DNA from: Paenibacillus paeoniae
GTDB lineage: Bacteria; Bacillota; Bacilli; Paenibacillales; Paenibacillaceae
Assembly: GCF_003388735.1 (NCBI RefSeq)
Contig: NZ_QUBQ01000004.1
Coordinates: 62,001 to 126,000 of the forward strand
Length of the DNA stretch: 64,000 nt
Reading direction: 5' to 3'
The position numbers and the translations under genes are program-made. Under the pieces are notes generated by a model. The model did no database searches and was not told the origin of the DNA. It was given only the letters and a program-made list of their open reading frames with translations. Positions within the stretch are counted from its first letter, which is position 1. Every line of letters begins with the position of its first letter. Of the stretch, positions 24,872 through 33,489 are shown piece by piece.

Positions 24872-24895
24872 GTTCCAATCACTCCGGCTTCGTTA

Positions 24896-26038
24896 TCATT
24901 CATATAAGTGAAATTGAGCCTTGCGCACCTCGAAGGAACGACTTTCCTCGCGGAACTGCTCCAACAGTGCCGGAACATCCACCGATTCCGCACGATATGC
25001 CTGATCCCCGCACAGCAGATCGATGAACGGTCTTCCGTTCTCCTTCACAGGAGGCAGGAAGACAAATTCCGCGAATAGCTTCTTCACGGTAAACAGCAGT
25101 TCGACGCCCAGCTCCACCGGCCTCAGCGCCCGCTCATCCAGTACATGCGCATACACGCCTCTGCACAGCTCACCCTCATGCTTCGAGAAGGTCGGCTTGA
25201 AGTAAGATGGGCGGAAATAGACGCCCGGCAAGCCTTTGGCATTCATCTCCTTCGCGAGCAGCTCCGCATCTACGAATGGAGCCCCGATCAGCTCGAATGG
25301 AGCTGTCGTGCCGCGTCCTTCGGACAGATTCGTCCCCTCGAACAGACAAGTGCCCGGATAGAGCAGTGCCGTATGGAACCGAGGAATGCCCATGGAAGGC
25401 GGTATCCATGCACGTCCCGTCTCCGGGAACGTCATCTTGCGGTTCCACCCCTCGCAAGGCACAACATGTAGCTCGGCGTTCAGATTCATCTCGCTGTTGG
25501 CCATTATAGCCACCTCGCCGGCTGTTAACCCGTAACGCACAGCGAGCGGATAATTGCCTACAAACGATGTGAATCCTTCCTTCAGCACATTCCCCTCTAC
25601 CGTCACCCCATTGAGCGGATTGATCCGATCCAGCACGACAAGCGGCTTGCCTGCCCTCGCACAGTCTTCCAACGCATAGAGCATCGTGTAGATAAACGTA
25701 TAATAGCGCGCGCCAACATCTTGAATATCATAGACGACCATATCAACAGCGTCCAGCATCTCCGGCGTCAGTCGTTTGGAATCCTTGCGGTACAAGCTGT
25801 ACACCGGCACGCCAGTCGCGGGATCCTCATACGTATCTACCAAGGCACCCGCAGCCAGATCGCCCCGAACGCCGTGTTCAGGAGAGAACATAGCTGCAAG
25901 ATGAAATTTCTCATGCAAAATATCAATCGTCGAGCGGAACTCCGCATTCAGCCCTGTCGGCGCTGTGATGAGACCAAGACGTCGGCCTCTGAAGAGATCC
26001 GCATATGCATCGATATTGTCAATTCCGTTTCGTATCAT
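24896..26038 (-). CDS. namZ: NamZ-type exo-beta-N-acetylmuramidase (DUF1343)
   Basis: A 380-residue protein of the DUF1343/YbbC family, whose B. subtilis member NamZ releases terminal MurNAc from MurNAc-GlcNAc chains. Family segments: LGLITAPTGLN, FSPEHGVRG, VVYDIQDVGARYYTFIYTM, VLDRINPLNG, EGTNLSEGRGTTAPFELIGAPF. It has no signal peptide, so it is probably cytoplasmic and would cut imported disaccharide. Start ATG 26038 is chosen because AAGAGGTG lies 6 nt upstream; a GTG three codons earlier is the alternative. It sits between the PIG-L and kinase genes of the salvage operon. Confidence 0.9.
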   Translation of the reverse strand: MIRNGIDNIDAYADLFRGRRLGLITAPTGLNAEFRSTIDILHEKFHLAAMFSPEHGVRGDLAAGALVDTYEDPATGVPVYSLYRKDSKRLTPEMLDAVDMVVYDIQDVGARYYTFIYTMLYALEDCARAGKPLVVLDRINPLNGVTVEGNVLKEGFTSFVGNYPLAVRYGLTAGEVAIMANSEMNLNAELHVVPCEGWNRKMTFPETGRAWIPPSMGIPRFHTALLYPGTCLFEGTNLSEGRGTTAPFELIGAPFVDAELLAKEMNAKGLPGVYFRPSYFKPTFSKHEGELCRGVYAHVLDERALRPVELGVELLFTVKKLFAEFVFLPPVKENGRPFIDLLCGDQAYRAESVDVPALLEQFREESRSFEVRKAQFHLYE

Positions 26039-26062
26039 CAGCTTCACCTCTTGATCCCTGTA

Positions 26063-26770
26063 TTACAGCTCGGATTGACGCAAGCGCATCGTCTCCGCTG
26101 GAATCATGAATGTCTCCGCATATTCCTTCCTGGCTTCCAGTCCTCTTACGCGGGCAAGAGACTTGTAATAATCCATGTAGTTGAAAGACTTGCTGCCCGT
26201 CACGAACCAGTGTGTGGACAGCGCTTTGATCCATAGGTCGAATGCTTCTTGGTTGAAGTCCACATAGACATACGGCACGTAGTCAACCGCATCCTCCCAG
26301 TTCTCGCCATAATACAGCTTCGCTGCAAAGTGTGGCGGATGCTCACGCTCCATGGCTCGCAGACCGGCGAAGAAACGTGCATCGTTGACAATACGATGTG
26401 TCGTTGCATGATCCTTATGCATGCTGTTGCAATGATGCGTAATGATAATGTTCGGTTTCACTTCACGGATCACGTCACAGACACGCAGACGAATCTCTTG
26501 ATCATCCGGAACTTCGCCATCCGGAATCTCGAATACGCGTGCTTCGCCACCCAGCATGTTGGCGAAGGTATGGGCTTCACGCACCTTTTGCTCCCGGTAT
26601 TCGTTCACGTCCTGCCAGTCCGGCACGCCGCGCTCCCCAGCTGTCAGAGCCAGCGTCGCGATTTTGTCGCCTTTCAAGCAATGGCTCGCAAGCACGCCTC
26701 CAGCTACTAATTCCACGTCACCTACATGGGCCCCAATGCCCAGAATCGTAATCGGTTCTCTTTCACTCAT
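26063..26770 (-). CDS. PIG-L/LmbE-family deacetylase-like protein with altered metal motif
   Basis: A 235-residue protein of the PIG-L fold, which includes GlcNAc deacetylases such as BshB and MshB. The N-terminal zinc motif, normally AHPDD followed by E, reads GIGAHVGDVELVAGG, keeping His and the second acidic pair but losing Pro and the first Asp. The second metal segment THHCNSMHKDHATTH is intact, as is ITLALTAGERGVPDW. The lost residue is the usual catalytic base, so the mechanism may differ. In the operon it lies between GNAT and namZ and could act on an imported amino sugar (inference). It starts 2 nt after the GNAT stop. Confidence 0.85.
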   Translation of the reverse strand: MSEREPITILGIGAHVGDVELVAGGVLASHCLKGDKIATLALTAGERGVPDWQDVNEYREQKVREAHTFANMLGGEARVFEIPDGEVPDDQEIRLRVCDVIREVKPNIIITHHCNSMHKDHATTHRIVNDARFFAGLRAMEREHPPHFAAKLYYGENWEDAVDYVPYVYVDFNQEAFDLWIKALSTHWFVTGSKSFNYMDYYKSLARVRGLEARKEYAETFMIPAETMRLRQSEL

Positions 26771-26772
26771 GG

Positions 26773-27747
26773 TTATGCAAGCTCCTTCCTCATGATAGCG
26801 AATGTTTTCACAGTCTGGAATCCGGCTTTCTCATAAATGCGAATGGCAGGATTGCTGCTGCCCGTATATAAGGACATATAATCAGTACCCATATTCTGAA
26901 AGGCTTCGCATAGACGGAAGAATAGGCTTGAGCCAAGCCCATGGCCCTCATGCTGAGGCATAACCCCGATCCCGGCAAAATAGCCGCGTCCGTTAGGCTG
27001 CCTGATGACCGGTCCCGCAAAGCCGACGGCCTTTCCTTCATGCGCTGCAATAACAACTGGCGTCCCCGACTCCGCGCTGCTTCCAATCTCTCTCTTCCAC
27101 AACGGGTTGCCAAGCGTCTCCAGCATATCGGCAACACTCGTATGCTTAGCCATATCCAGCAATTCTACGGTATAGCCGTCGGCTGCCGCTTTCTCTTCCT
27201 TCGCGATCATGCTCTCCGGCACCTCAAAGGCTCCTAGCTTCAAATACATCGCGCATTGTGTCGCTCGTTCAGCGTACCCCTCCTGAATCAAAAAGGTATG
27301 CAGGCCGCTGTCGACAGGCACGCCGGGCGCATTATTATGCTCATGGCGCTCCGTATTGGGGATGTACCACGGCAATGGCATGGGATTAAAAAACAACATC
27401 TCTGCCTGCCGCTTGCCCAGCTCCAAGAAGCGGACTTCCAGAGCTTCCAGCAACCCGGTATATCGATCCTGCTTGGCTGAAGCTGAACCCAAATTCACCA
27501 CGATGCAGGTAATATATCCGGCTATGTCGCCTAGCGGAAGTTCATCTCCTGTACAGCCGCAGGCAAAGCCCGTTACCCGGCCTGCCTCCAGCCATACGAA
27601 CGTGCAAGTTGGATCGAAGCTGGCATGATCCGTGAAAATACGAGAAAAGTCCTCTTCCGTCATCTCCTTGTAGCCGTCCTTAACGGCTTCCTTATTCCAC
27701 AAATCGATCACTTCCGAGCAGTATCGCTCATTCCAGGTTTCAATCAT
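26773..27747 (-). CDS. tandem GNAT-domain acetyltransferase
   Basis: A 324-residue protein with two GNAT folds. The N-terminal one (about 1-150) has WLEAGRVTGFACGC but a weak acetyl-CoA motif. The C-terminal one (about 175-320) has the clear motif A IGVMPQHEGHGLGSSLFFRL and the YEKAGFQTVKTFAIM end. Two-domain GNATs include mycothiol synthase-like enzymes and many of unknown role. Together with the adjacent PIG-L protein it suggests a deacetylation/acetylation step on a sugar. It lies after an intercistronic hairpin, downstream of the transporter genes. Confidence 0.88.
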   Translation of the reverse strand: MIETWNERYCSEVIDLWNKEAVKDGYKEMTEEDFSRIFTDHASFDPTCTFVWLEAGRVTGFACGCTGDELPLGDIAGYITCIVVNLGSASAKQDRYTGLLEALEVRFLELGKRQAEMLFFNPMPLPWYIPNTERHEHNNAPGVPVDSGLHTFLIQEGYAERATQCAMYLKLGAFEVPESMIAKEEKAAADGYTVELLDMAKHTSVADMLETLGNPLWKREIGSSAESGTPVVIAAHEGKAVGFAGPVIRQPNGRGYFAGIGVMPQHEGHGLGSSLFFRLCEAFQNMGTDYMSLYTGSSNPAIRIYEKAGFQTVKTFAIMRKELA

Positions 27748-27782
27748 GCTGCTTCTCCCCTTCCTTGAACCGCACCTAATAC

Positions 27783-27810
27783 CAAGGCTGCGGCAGGAGC
27801 CGCAGCCTTG
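27783..27810 (-). other. intercistronic hairpin between transporter permease and GNAT gene
   Basis: CAAGGCTGCGGC and GCCGCAGCCTTG form a perfect 12-bp stem with a 4-nt loop. There is no U-tract (GGTATTAGG follows), so partial termination or mRNA stabilisation is more likely than full termination. Confidence 0.6.
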
Positions 27811-27822
27811 TCAGTGTGCATG

Positions 27823-28683
27823 TTAACCTTTGACCGCGCCGACTGTTACACCCTCCAGGAAGTAACGCTGCAGGCTGAAGAACAGTATGAACATCGGAAC
27901 CGCAGAGATGGTCGCGCCCGCCATCATCGGAGCAAAGTACGTTGTGTTGGCGAAACGGAAGTTTTTCAGACCGACCTGAATGGTCTGCATATCCATCGTG
28001 TTCGTAACCAGGAACGGCCAGAAGAACGTATTCCAATTTTCCATGAACGTCAGGATTGCCATAACGGCCATGACGGTTTTGGACAGGGGCATAATAATTT
28101 TAGTCAGAATTTTGAACTGACTTGCACCCTCTACCTTGGCGCTTTCCAATATTTCATTTGGAATGGAGCTCATGAACTGCTTCGCAAGGAAGATATTATA
28201 GACCGTAACGAGCGACGGCAGAATAAGAGCTTGATACGTATTCTGAATCTCGAAAATGTTCACAATCAGAATGTACAGCGGCACTTGCGTAACTTGGTAA
28301 GGAATCATCATCGCAGCCAGCAATACGGCGAACAGCACCTTGCGTCCTTTGAAGTTGATCTTGCCGAACGCATAACCCGCCATCGTGGCAAATATGACGT
28401 TAGAAACCATAACGACAGTAGCCACGATCAAAGAGTTCAGTAACCAGCGATACGAGTACTCACTAAATTTGAAGAAAAATTTATACGATTCGAACGAGAA
28501 CTTCCCGGGCCAGATGGAATAGCTGATTGCTCCGGCTTCAACGGGATCCCCGAAGGATGACATAACCATGAAATAGATAGGGAACAAAGTTGCTAACGCG
28601 AACAGCAGAAGGAGGACAACAATGATCGTGTTGCGTGTGTATCTGGCTGCGCGATTTCCCAAGTGGTTGTTAAACAGGGCCAA
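27823..28683 (-). CDS. sugar ABC importer permease, MalG type
   Basis: A 286-residue inner-membrane permease of the CUT1 carbohydrate importer family. It has six hydrophobic segments, an N-terminal FPIYFMVMSSFGDPVEAG region and the EAA loop ESAKVEGASQFKILTKIIMPLSK that contacts the ATPase. No ATPase gene is in the operon; CUT1 systems of Bacillota commonly share a distant MsmX-type ATPase. It is the third transporter gene after the binding protein and MalF-type permease. By context it probably takes up a MurNAc-containing sugar. Confidence 0.92.
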   Translation of the reverse strand: MALFNNHLGNRAARYTRNTIIVVLLLLFALATLFPIYFMVMSSFGDPVEAGAISYSIWPGKFSFESYKFFFKFSEYSYRWLLNSLIVATVVMVSNVIFATMAGYAFGKINFKGRKVLFAVLLAAMMIPYQVTQVPLYILIVNIFEIQNTYQALILPSLVTVYNIFLAKQFMSSIPNEILESAKVEGASQFKILTKIIMPLSKTVMAVMAILTFMENWNTFFWPFLVTNTMDMQTIQVGLKNFRFANTTYFAPMMAGATISAVPMFILFFSLQRYFLEGVTVGAVKG

Positions 28684-28701
28684 TTCGGGTCCCTCCTTCT
28701 A

Positions 28702-29604
28702 CTAGTATTCCACGTCTTTGCCCAGGAACTTGAACTGGATAAACGCGATGATGCCGATAATTAGGGCAAGAATAAGCGATTGAGCTGCCGCTTTGCCGAA
28801 TTCGAAATATTTGAACGCGGTATCAAAGATAAGCAAGCCTACCATTGTGGTAGAATGGTCCGGTCCGCCTCCCGTCATCAGGTACGCATTCTGGAATACC
28901 TGGAAGGAGCCGATAACGCCGGTTACGAGCAAGAACAAAGTGGTTGGCTTCAGGCATGGAATGACGATATGCCACATCTTCTGCCAGAACGTTGCACCAT
29001 CAATCTCCGCCGCTTCATAGTAGCTTTCGTCGATGCCGAGCAGCGCGGCTACATAGATGATGATGCTTGTTCCGTGGCTCGACAGCCAGGACATCAGTAC
29101 GAGAGAGAACATGGATGTGGAGCTGGAGCCCAGCCAGTTCTGGTTCTCTATGCCAAGAAGTCCAATCAGTTGATTGAGTATGCCGCCTGGCATTGGATCA
29201 TAGATCCATAGCCATACAACGGACAGAGCTACGCCGGAGGCAACAGCAGGCAAGTAATAGATTGCCTTGAACGTCGTCTGCGCCCATTTTTTAAGCGGCA
29301 TAATCATGATGGCTACACCGAATGAAAGAATCAGCGCAACCGGAACCGTCAGTACCGTATAGACTAGCGTGTTCCACAAAGCTTTGCCGAATAGCTCGCT
29401 TTTGAAGATACTCGCGTAATTGTCAATTCCATTAAAGCTGGAGCCTAAAGGACGGTATTCTTGAAAGCTGATAAGTAATGCACTAATAACGGGATACGCT
29501 GTGAATAGCGCATATACGACAAGCGCTATCGCAATAAATCCATATGCCCAGGCGCCGTCGCCCTTATTAAGACGATTCTTGATGTTTGATGCTCGAGCCA
29601 TCAT
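28702..29604 (-). CDS. sugar ABC importer permease, MalF type
   Basis: A 300-residue CUT1 permease with six predicted helices, N-terminal FIAIALVVYALFTAYPVISALLISFQ, and EAA loop YYEAAEIDGATFWQKMWHIVIPCLKP. It pairs with the MalG-type subunit 18 nt downstream to form the membrane channel of the importer. An AAGGAGTCC ribosome binding site precedes the ATG. A 9-bp hairpin separates it from the binding-protein gene upstream. Confidence 0.92.
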   Translation of the reverse strand: MMARASNIKNRLNKGDGAWAYGFIAIALVVYALFTAYPVISALLISFQEYRPLGSSFNGIDNYASIFKSELFGKALWNTLVYTVLTVPVALILSFGVAIMIMPLKKWAQTTFKAIYYLPAVASGVALSVVWLWIYDPMPGGILNQLIGLLGIENQNWLGSSSTSMFSLVLMSWLSSHGTSIIIYVAALLGIDESYYEAAEIDGATFWQKMWHIVIPCLKPTTLFLLVTGVIGSFQVFQNAYLMTGGGPDHSTTMVGLLIFDTAFKYFEFGKAAAQSLILALIIGIIAFIQFKFLGKDVEY

Positions 29605-29647
29605 GCAGGACTCCTTTCACTACCGCTAACTTCTCCGAAAACATAAT

Positions 29648-29678
29648 CGGATAGCCTCCCGCTCAGGGCGGCTATCCG
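29648..29678 (-). other. intercistronic hairpin after the binding-protein gene
   Basis: CGGATAGCC and GGCTATCCG pair over a GC-rich loop. Such stems after solute-binding-protein genes (for example malE) commonly stabilise the upstream mRNA and lower expression of the permease genes. There is no U-run. Confidence 0.55.
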
Positions 29679-29767
29679 AGCGTTCATCTTGCCGAATTCT
29701 ATCGGCGTTCAAAACCTCCGCTCAAACGCGGACACTCACCTTCGAATCACTTCGACCCAAGCAAGTT

Positions 29768-31219
29768 TTACTCTTGTACAACTCCATCCGCGCCAAAGGC
29801 GTCGATTGCAGCTTTCTTAACCGCTGCGTACATGTCTTCCGGCGAAATCTCGCCAGCAAGCAAAGCTTGAAGCTTCGGAATGACGACTTCATTTTCTACT
29901 TTGATCGCTTTCGCGCCAAGCTCTACCGGGATGTCTGGACGAGCCGGTGCAGCATGCTCCAGCATTTTCTCTACAGCTGCGATGTTGTCAGGATTGCGTG
30001 TGGACTCCATCGTTTTAGCAATTTCACGAGCGCTGTCTGTAATGTGAGCTGCGAACAGGTCCGCATTTGTTGTTGCTGCTACTTGACCGCTTGCCAGGAA
30101 GTACGCTGCTTTCACAATGTTTGCTTTATGCTCTTCTGTTGGTTCTTTCTTGCCGCGGAAGGCTACATATCCGTCTACAACAGCGTGGGATACGGCTTCT
30201 TGGCCCGCGAAGGAAGGCACAGGCAATACAAGGTAATCTACCGCGATGCTGTCCGCTACAGCGCTTCCATCATTGGCTTCGATTTTCTTGTTGTTTTGGT
30301 TAGCGGAGTTCTCGAATACCGCCAGGCCTTTACCCGTGATCATCGTTTGGCCTGTCAGGAACATGTTCCAGCGTTTGCCCGCATCAACGGAGCTCAGCTC
30401 TTTCGGCATGGAGCCGTCGTCGATCATTTGACGAATTGCTTTCAATACTTCCAGGTAGTTTTTGCTTGTATAGGAATACTTATGGTCCTTAGTGAACGGC
30501 GATGGCATACCTGCGTTTTTCACCAAAATGCTCAGGTAGTCTTTGGATGCTACGCCAGCTGTTGCGAATACGAAACCATAGCGCGTTTTGCCGTTTTCCG
30601 TAACCACGCCCGCTTTGATCGCTTCACGGAATTCTTCATACGTCCAGCCTTGTTGCTGTACTTTCTTCCAATCGATGTTCGCTTGCTCAAGCATCTGCTT
30701 GTTGCCGCCGATCGCATGAACTTCCATGTATGCCGGCATGCCGTACAGGCCGTCGCCGTTCTTCATGTATTCCAGCGGAGCTTCGTCGAAGTCAGCTGCC
30801 ATCTCTGGTGTAACTAGGCCTTTAATATCCAGCAGCATGCCCATTTGCGCATACTTGGAGATGCCGTCGGAGCCGATGAAAGCAAGATCAGGAGGGCTGC
30901 CCGCATTCACTTGCGTATCCAGCTTTTGCGTCATGTCTTCCCAGCTTGCAGGTTCGATTTTCAATGTCAGGTTAGGATAAAGCTTGTTGAAGTCGGCTTC
31001 CATTTGCTTGAAGTTCTCTTGGTACTTTGGAGACACCGGCGGAAGAAGCGCCGTAATGGTGTCTTTAGCAGCTTCGCCTTCCGTTCCAGTGGAAGCGGAC
31101 GGGCTAGGCGAGTTGCTTGGACCAGCATTGTTGTTGTTACTGGATCCGCAAGCGGAAAGTGCGCTTACAGAAAGCATGAGAGCCAAAACAGTTGCAGCAA
31201 ATTTCGTTTTTCTTTTCAT
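29768..31219 (-). CDS. sugar ABC importer solute-binding lipoprotein
   Basis: A 483-residue extracellular binding protein with a type II signal peptide and lipobox LSAC (Cys about residue 24). A Ser/Pro/Ala-rich linker and a family-1 solute-binding fold follow (FKQMEADFNKLYPNLTLKIEPASWEDMTQKL, then PPDLAFIGSDGISKYAQMGML). The start MKRKTK has GGGAGG 10-11 nt upstream; an earlier in-frame Met is less likely. It lies 57 nt downstream of murQ. Ligand is inferred from neighbours to be a peptidoglycan-derived sugar, perhaps MurNAc-GlcNAc; a plant or fungal amino sugar cannot be excluded. Confidence 0.92.
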   Translation of the reverse strand: MKRKTKFAATVLALMLSVSALSACGSSNNNNAGPSNSPSPSASTGTEGEAAKDTITALLPPVSPKYQENFKQMEADFNKLYPNLTLKIEPASWEDMTQKLDTQVNAGSPPDLAFIGSDGISKYAQMGMLLDIKGLVTPEMAADFDEAPLEYMKNGDGLYGMPAYMEVHAIGGNKQMLEQANIDWKKVQQQGWTYEEFREAIKAGVVTENGKTRYGFVFATAGVASKDYLSILVKNAGMPSPFTKDHKYSYTSKNYLEVLKAIRQMIDDGSMPKELSSVDAGKRWNMFLTGQTMITGKGLAVFENSANQNNKKIEANDGSAVADSIAVDYLVLPVPSFAGQEAVSHAVVDGYVAFRGKKEPTEEHKANIVKAAYFLASGQVAATTNADLFAAHITDSAREIAKTMESTRNPDNIAAVEKMLEHAAPARPDIPVELGAKAIKVENEVVIPKLQALLAGEISPEDMYAAVKKAAIDAFGADGVVQE

Positions 31220-31276
31220 TGCTAAGATCCTCCCTTTAATCATTTCATTCTATATACCCACATCCGGCCAAGCAAC

Positions 31277-32191
31277 CTACATTACTTTAGCGCAAACGCG
31301 AATAGCTTTCTTCAGGCTGCCTCCGCATTGTGACAGCATCTTCCGAGCATCGTCAGCTTCAAGCCCGGATTTGATCATCATAATCGCAAGCTTGCAGTCC
31401 ATGGACGCCTGTTGCAACGTTTCTTGTGCAGTATCATGGCTGGCTCCGGTTGTCGTCCTGATCATACGAACGGCCCGATCATATAGCTTCTTATTGCTGG
31501 CCCGCATATCGACCATCAAGTTGTTGTACGTCTTGCCCAGCTTCACCATCGTACCTGTCGTCAGCATGTTCAGCACCAGCTTCTGCGCTGTACCCGCTTT
31601 CAATCTGGTCGAGCCTGCAATCACCTCCGGTCCAACGACTGGCGCAATCGTAATCGAGCTCACTTCTCCCAGCTTTGTTCCTTTGTTATTCACGACACTG
31701 ATGGTCAAAGCGCCAATCTCACCCGCTCTGCGCAATCCTTCGATTACAAATTCGGCGCTTCCGCTTGCCGATATGCCGATTACCGCGTCTTTGTTCGTCA
31801 CACCAATTCGATCCATGAGTGCCTTGCCTTCTTCTCCATCGTCCTCGCAGCCTTCCACAGCGACCCGCAGTGCGATATCACCGCCTGCGATATGACCCTG
31901 TACCAGTGAGGGATCGGTTCCGAAGGTCGGCGGACATTCCGAAGCGTCAAGCACACCAAGTCTTCCTGATGTTCCCGCGCCGATGTAGAACATTCGGCCA
32001 CCGCTTGCCAGCACCCGATGAAGCGCTTCCACAGCAGCTGCAATGTGAGACAGCTCCGCGGCAACCGCCGTAGGTACCGTCGCGTCTTCTTGATTGATAA
32101 GTTTCAACATTTGCTCCGTCGTCAACTCGTCAATCATAGCCGTCTCGGCATTAATCCCCTCCGTCGTTAAGCTTGCAAGATAGTCATTCAT
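31277..32191 (-). CDS. murQ: N-acetylmuramic acid 6-phosphate etherase
   Basis: A 304-residue SIS-fold enzyme that cleaves the lactyl ether of MurNAc-6-phosphate to give GlcNAc-6-phosphate and D-lactate. The family signature IGAGTSGRLGVLDASECPPTFG is intact, as are the GISASGSAEFV second sugar-binding loop and the C-terminal helical VMIKSGLEADDARKML domain. It is the first gene of the salvage operon, preceded by a promoter with a candidate operator. The genes downstream supply its substrate by import (ABC genes), hydrolysis (namZ), phosphorylation (BadF kinase) or anhydro-sugar kinase (anmK). Confidence 0.96.
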   Translation of the reverse strand: MNDYLASLTTEGINAETAMIDELTTEQMLKLINQEDATVPTAVAAELSHIAAAVEALHRVLASGGRMFYIGAGTSGRLGVLDASECPPTFGTDPSLVQGHIAGGDIALRVAVEGCEDDGEEGKALMDRIGVTNKDAVIGISASGSAEFVIEGLRRAGEIGALTISVVNNKGTKLGEVSSITIAPVVGPEVIAGSTRLKAGTAQKLVLNMLTTGTMVKLGKTYNNLMVDMRASNKKLYDRAVRMIRTTTGASHDTAQETLQQASMDCKLAIMMIKSGLEADDARKMLSQCGGSLKKAIRVCAKVM

Positions 32192-32280
32192 AGTGATTCC
32201 CCTAACGTGATCATGGCCTACGGTTCGTTTCCCTGTGTCAGCCCGTATGATCGTTTCATTTCTGTTGTATTTCTGACTCT

Positions 32281-32326
32281 ATATTAAAACTTTTATTTCA
32301 TCCTCGTCAATACATTTTGAAATAAA
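32281..32326 (-). promoter_or_regulatory. murQ operon promoter with candidate RpiR operator
   Basis: TTGACG (32305-32310) and TAATAT (32281-32286) spaced 18 nt on the minus strand. Inverted 9-mers TTTATTTCA (32292-32300) and TGAAATAAA (32318-32326) flank the -35 box. The 12-mer TTTATTTCAAAA recurs exactly between rpiR and the GH4 gene (33491-33502). Confidence 0.6.
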
Positions 32327-32454
32327 TTTTTATATTGAAAATTATATTTGGCATTTTATATCATCATTTGTGCTTCCTGCACAGCCTTTGTCGACAATAT
32401 CCCTCGGCGATCCCGGCAACATGCTGGATGATCACGCATTCTCGTAGAATGAAA

Positions 32455-32486
32455 TAAAAAACCACCATCCAAAAGGACAGTGGTTA
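32455..32486 (-). terminator. terminator after the rpiR gene
   Basis: AACCACTGTCC and GGATGGTGGTT pair with a mismatch on the minus strand and are followed by TTTTT. It separates rpiR from the murQ promoter. Confidence 0.75.
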
Positions 32487-32513
32487 ACATTCATGACCAG
32501 GTTGTCAGCCGCT

Positions 32514-33377
32514 TTATCTTCTCCGCTTGTTCGCAATGATGCTCCGGCTCTTCGATAGATACTTCTTCACTTGCTGATAGTCTGCGCTCGCCACCCCGGC
32601 GAATAACATATCAATAATCGTCAGCATGGCGATGCGCGAACCCATAGCTCCGCTTCGGATGGATATCTCCGGCGTTGAGATGCTTAGCAGTGTATCCGCA
32701 CGGCTGGACAGCTCGCTCTTGCCGTATTTGGTAATCGCCACGATGTGCGCGCCATTCTTCTTCGCAATTTCAAGCGCATCCAAAATTTCGATCGTATCGC
32801 CCGAATTGGAGATAAAGATCGCTACATCTTCTTTGGACAGCAGCGCAGCCGCCGTAAGCTGACTATGCCCGTCTAGAAAAGCATGGCACATCATATTGAT
32901 GCGCGTGAACTTCTGCTCTGCATCCTGCGCTACAAGTCCCGAAGCGCCGATCCCAAAGAAGATGATCCGCTTACTCGTACGCAGCGCATGAACAGCCCGC
33001 TCCACGGCCGACCGATCGAGCACGCTCAGTGTATCCTCGATAGAACGCATATTATTGCGACTGATGTTGGAGATGATCGTTGTAAGCTCATCGCCAGGCT
33101 GAATATCCGTATACTGATCGCCCGAATCTTCATCCATCGAACCGAGAGAAGCCGAGATGCTCACGATAAAGCTCCGGTAGCCATTGTATCCCATCGTCTT
33201 GCAGAAGCGCAGGACAGATGCATCGCTCGTCTTGCTCGCTTGCGCCAGGCTTTTGATCGACAGATGCGGGATCTCTTCTTTATTGGCTAATATATACTCC
33301 GCGACTAACCGTTCAACAGGCGTCAGACTGTCCTTGCGTTCGCGGATTTTAATCAAGACGTTATCATTAATCGCCAT
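32514..33377 (-). CDS. RpiR-family regulator (MurR-like)
   Basis: A 287-residue regulator: an N-terminal HTH_6 domain (LTPVERLVAEYILANKEEIP, SIKSLAQASKTSDASVLRFCKTMGY) and a C-terminal SIS phosphosugar-sensing domain (IIFFGIGASGLVAQDAEQKF, FISNSGDTIEILDALEIAKKNG). In many bacteria the RpiR member beside murQ (MurR) responds to MurNAc-6-phosphate. It lies just upstream of the murQ operon and diverges from the GH4 gene, so it probably controls both. The start at 33377 follows GGGAGCGG; the upstream in-frame extension runs through the promoter region and is unlikely. It has its own terminator. Confidence 0.9.
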   Translation of the reverse strand: MAINDNVLIKIRERKDSLTPVERLVAEYILANKEEIPHLSIKSLAQASKTSDASVLRFCKTMGYNGYRSFIVSISASLGSMDEDSGDQYTDIQPGDELTTIISNISRNNMRSIEDTLSVLDRSAVERAVHALRTSKRIIFFGIGASGLVAQDAEQKFTRINMMCHAFLDGHSQLTAAALLSKEDVAIFISNSGDTIEILDALEIAKKNGAHIVAITKYGKSELSSRADTLLSISTPEISIRSGAMGSRIAMLTIIDMLFAGVASADYQQVKKYLSKSRSIIANKRRR

Positions 33378-33489
33378 GTGCCGCTCCCTATTCCGTGTCA
33401 TGTTTTCGCAACTAAATACTATACGTAATAGACACAAATTACAAGCACTTTTCGGCTCAAACGTTTGCACTCATCTCTATTTTTTAAAA

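Noticed and set aside
31244..31276. Search for a missing ATPase gene of the CUT1 sugar importer
   Set aside because: No ATPase lies in or beside the operon, but CUT1 importers in Bacillota usually share a remote MsmX-type ATPase, so this is not an anomaly.
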